A stretch of DNA of 7,326 bases from contig JAEXPB010000179.1 of assembly GCA_023438965.1 (NCBI GenBank), forward strand, positions 1 to 7,326, written 5' to 3'. Below the pieces are notes generated by a model. That model was not told the origin of the DNA. It made no database searches and was given only the letters and a program-made list of their open reading frames with translations. Source of the DNA: Bacillota bacterium (lineage in GTDB: Bacteria; Bacillota; Clostridia; Saccharofermentanales; UBA5734). Positions 6,221 through 7,326 of this stretch are shown here, piece by piece (the stretch's first letter is position 1; each line of letters begins with the position of its first letter). The translations under genes were made by a program, and so were the position numbers.

Positions 6221-7326
6221 CAGTAATCCTCCGGGAACAGCTCATGCATCTGCCGGGTGGTCAGATTGAAGGACTCCTGCAGGATGGCCAGCATACGGGT
6301 GCGTTTTTCCGCGGTGATCTGCCGCAGCGTCGCCACATTGGCCTGCCAGGCGGCCAGAGAGGAAGGTCCCTGCCAGCGGGCGATCTGGCGCGGCATCTCG
6401 CTGCTGATCCGGGCAGTCATGCCATCCAGGATGCCCAGCATCCGGTCGGTCCGGAAGGTGGTATTCAGCAGTTGGGCGTACCGGGCAATGAATTGGGCCT
6501 GGAAGGATGGATTCTCCATCAGCTTGACCTGCAGGGTGGAATCGAAATTATTCTGCTGCCCGTGGCCGGCCGGGTCCAGCAGGTCATATTTCAGAATATT
6601 GATTTTATAGGTAGTCGGGAAAAGGGCCCAATCCAGGTCATAAAAGGCCCAGCGCCATTGGCCGCCAGCCTGGCGCTCGCACCAGAACTTCTTGTTGCCG
6701 GAGTCGAGATTATTGAAGAATGTCTCGGCGATGATCCAGTCCATCAGGCTCTGCTCGTCGATCAGAGACAAGACATGCCGGTAGGCCGCTTCATTGCGCA
6801 GGTCGTTGTTCCTGGCATACTCGAGCAGGGACTTGTAGGCGGTTAGGTCGCCGCTGAGGACGATCGTGTTACCCTTGATGATGTCCACATTGTCCGGATC
6901 GGCACCATAATGGGCAGCGGCGTAATATTCGTCGATATTCTCCCGGATCTCGTACAGGCCGTAATAGTCGCCGTTGACATAGAGGACGCAGGGCCGCCAG
7001 TCCATGGTCTCCACTTCCAGATCGTCCTCGATGACCTCGGACATGAAAGCATCGCGCAGCTTGGAGATTTTCCAGTCCTGGCCGGAAGTGCGCAGGATCA
7101 GCCGCTTGAAGACGGTCACATCATTATCCGGGAAAAAGGGGTAAATGACCTGGCCGTCGCCGTAACACTCGCGGAGCGTCAATTCGAGGGATTTCTGCCG
7201 TTCCTTGCGGCTGTAGGCGCCATGCAGGGCGACCCCGGCGGTGAAGCCGGTGCCGGGCGTGCCATCAGCCTCATAGTAGCTGATTTCAGCGGCATGTTCC
7301 AGATTGGCTTTGTAATTTGCCCAGAT
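6220..7326 (-). CDS. CotH kinase family protein (5' partial)
   Basis: The frame is open to the right edge, so the 368 C-terminal residues are visible and the N-terminus, where a signal peptide would lie, is missing. A TTG at 7182 is not a credible start because conserved CotH sequence continues upstream of it: GVALHGAYSRKERQKSLELT corresponds to the family's G-x-x-SR-x-x-x-KS region. Further motifs are LRDAFMSEVI, LYVNGDYYGLYEIRENIDEY (residues 116-135 of the visible part), FFNNLDSGNKKFW (around 203-215) and WRWAFYDLDWAL (around 224-235), whose acidic residues match the kinase-like active site. The last 130 residues are helical, as is usual in this family. Bacillus CotH phosphorylates spore coat proteins; many relatives are secreted or surface proteins outside sporulation. 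Being first of the three visible genes and joined to the VTC gene by a one-base overlap suggests a shared task, with the substrate unknown. Confidence 0.9.
   Translation of the reverse strand: MWANYKANLEHAAEISYYEADGTPGTGFTAGVALHGAYSRKERQKSLELTLRECYGDGQVIYPFFPDNDVTVFKRLILRTSGQDWKISKLRDAFMSEVIEDDLEVETMDWRPCVLYVNGDYYGLYEIRENIDEYYAAAHYGADPDNVDIIKGNTIVLSGDLTAYKSLLEYARNNDLRNEAAYRHVLSLIDEQSLMDWIIAETFFNNLDSGNKKFWCERQAGGQWRWAFYDLDWALFPTTYKINILKYDLLDPAGHGQQNNFDSTLQVKLMENPSFQAQFIARYAQLLNTTFRTDRMLGILDGMTARISSEMPRQIARWQGPSSLAAWQANVATLRQITAEKRTRMLAILQESFNLTTRQMHELFPEDY
6227..6232 (-). promoter_or_regulatory. Ribosome binding site for the VTC gene inside the CotH 3' end
   Basis: On the minus strand GGAGGA lies six bases before the ATG whose first base is 6220. 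It is embedded in the last codons of the CotH-family gene, so ribosomes finishing CotH can restart directly on the VTC frame. This sets the VTC start without ambiguity. Confidence 0.8.

Noticed and set aside
6220..7182. Treating TTG at 7182 as the start of the CotH gene.
   Set aside because: The frame stays open to the window edge and conserved CotH sequence is encoded upstream of the TTG, so the true start is outside the window.

Overview
The window is protein-coding bacterial DNA, GC-rich (about 60% by eye) and about 95% coding, with ATG starts where starts are visible and Shine-Dalgarno sites of the GGAGG type. GlpP, a glycerol-3-phosphate-responsive antiterminator typical of Bacillota, together with the GlpA-like / FAD oxidoreductase / DUF1667 gene trio, points to a relatively high-GC anaerobic Bacillota (Clostridia-like) organism or a close relative. 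This assignment is an inference from gene content. No rRNA, tRNA, mobile element or CRISPR array is present.

Left block, plus strand, 1-4695: a glycerol-phosphate operon. It enters the window inside a GlpA-type glycerol-3-phosphate dehydrogenase with a C-terminal BFD-like [2Fe-2S] domain (to 935). Next come a second FAD/NAD-binding oxidoreductase (928-2217) and a small cysteine-motif DUF1667 protein (2214-2603). These three reading frames overlap end to start and very likely encode one redox complex. After an 80-base gap containing a GC-rich stem-loop comes glpP (2684-3253), then egsA, a glycerol-1-phosphate dehydrogenase (3298-4695). Both glycerol-phosphate enantiomers are therefore connected to dihydroxyacetone phosphate within one probable transcription unit: sn-glycerol-3-phosphate by the FAD enzyme and sn-glycerol-1-phosphate by EgsA.

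Right block, minus strand, 7326 down to 4729: a CotH-family kinase-like protein (5' end outside the window), a VTC-type polyphosphate polymerase domain protein whose start codon overlaps the CotH stop by one base, and a DUF4956 integral membrane protein. This looks like a compact three-gene module: an extracytoplasmic or surface kinase-like protein, a cytoplasmic triphosphate-tunnel polymerase and a membrane protein. I recall these families occurring together in other bacteria, but I know of no settled function for the set. It is the best candidate here for an incompletely described system.

The two blocks converge, with only 33 bases between the egsA and DUF4956 stop codons and no convincing terminator there. 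No obvious promoter was found; both operons probably begin outside the window.
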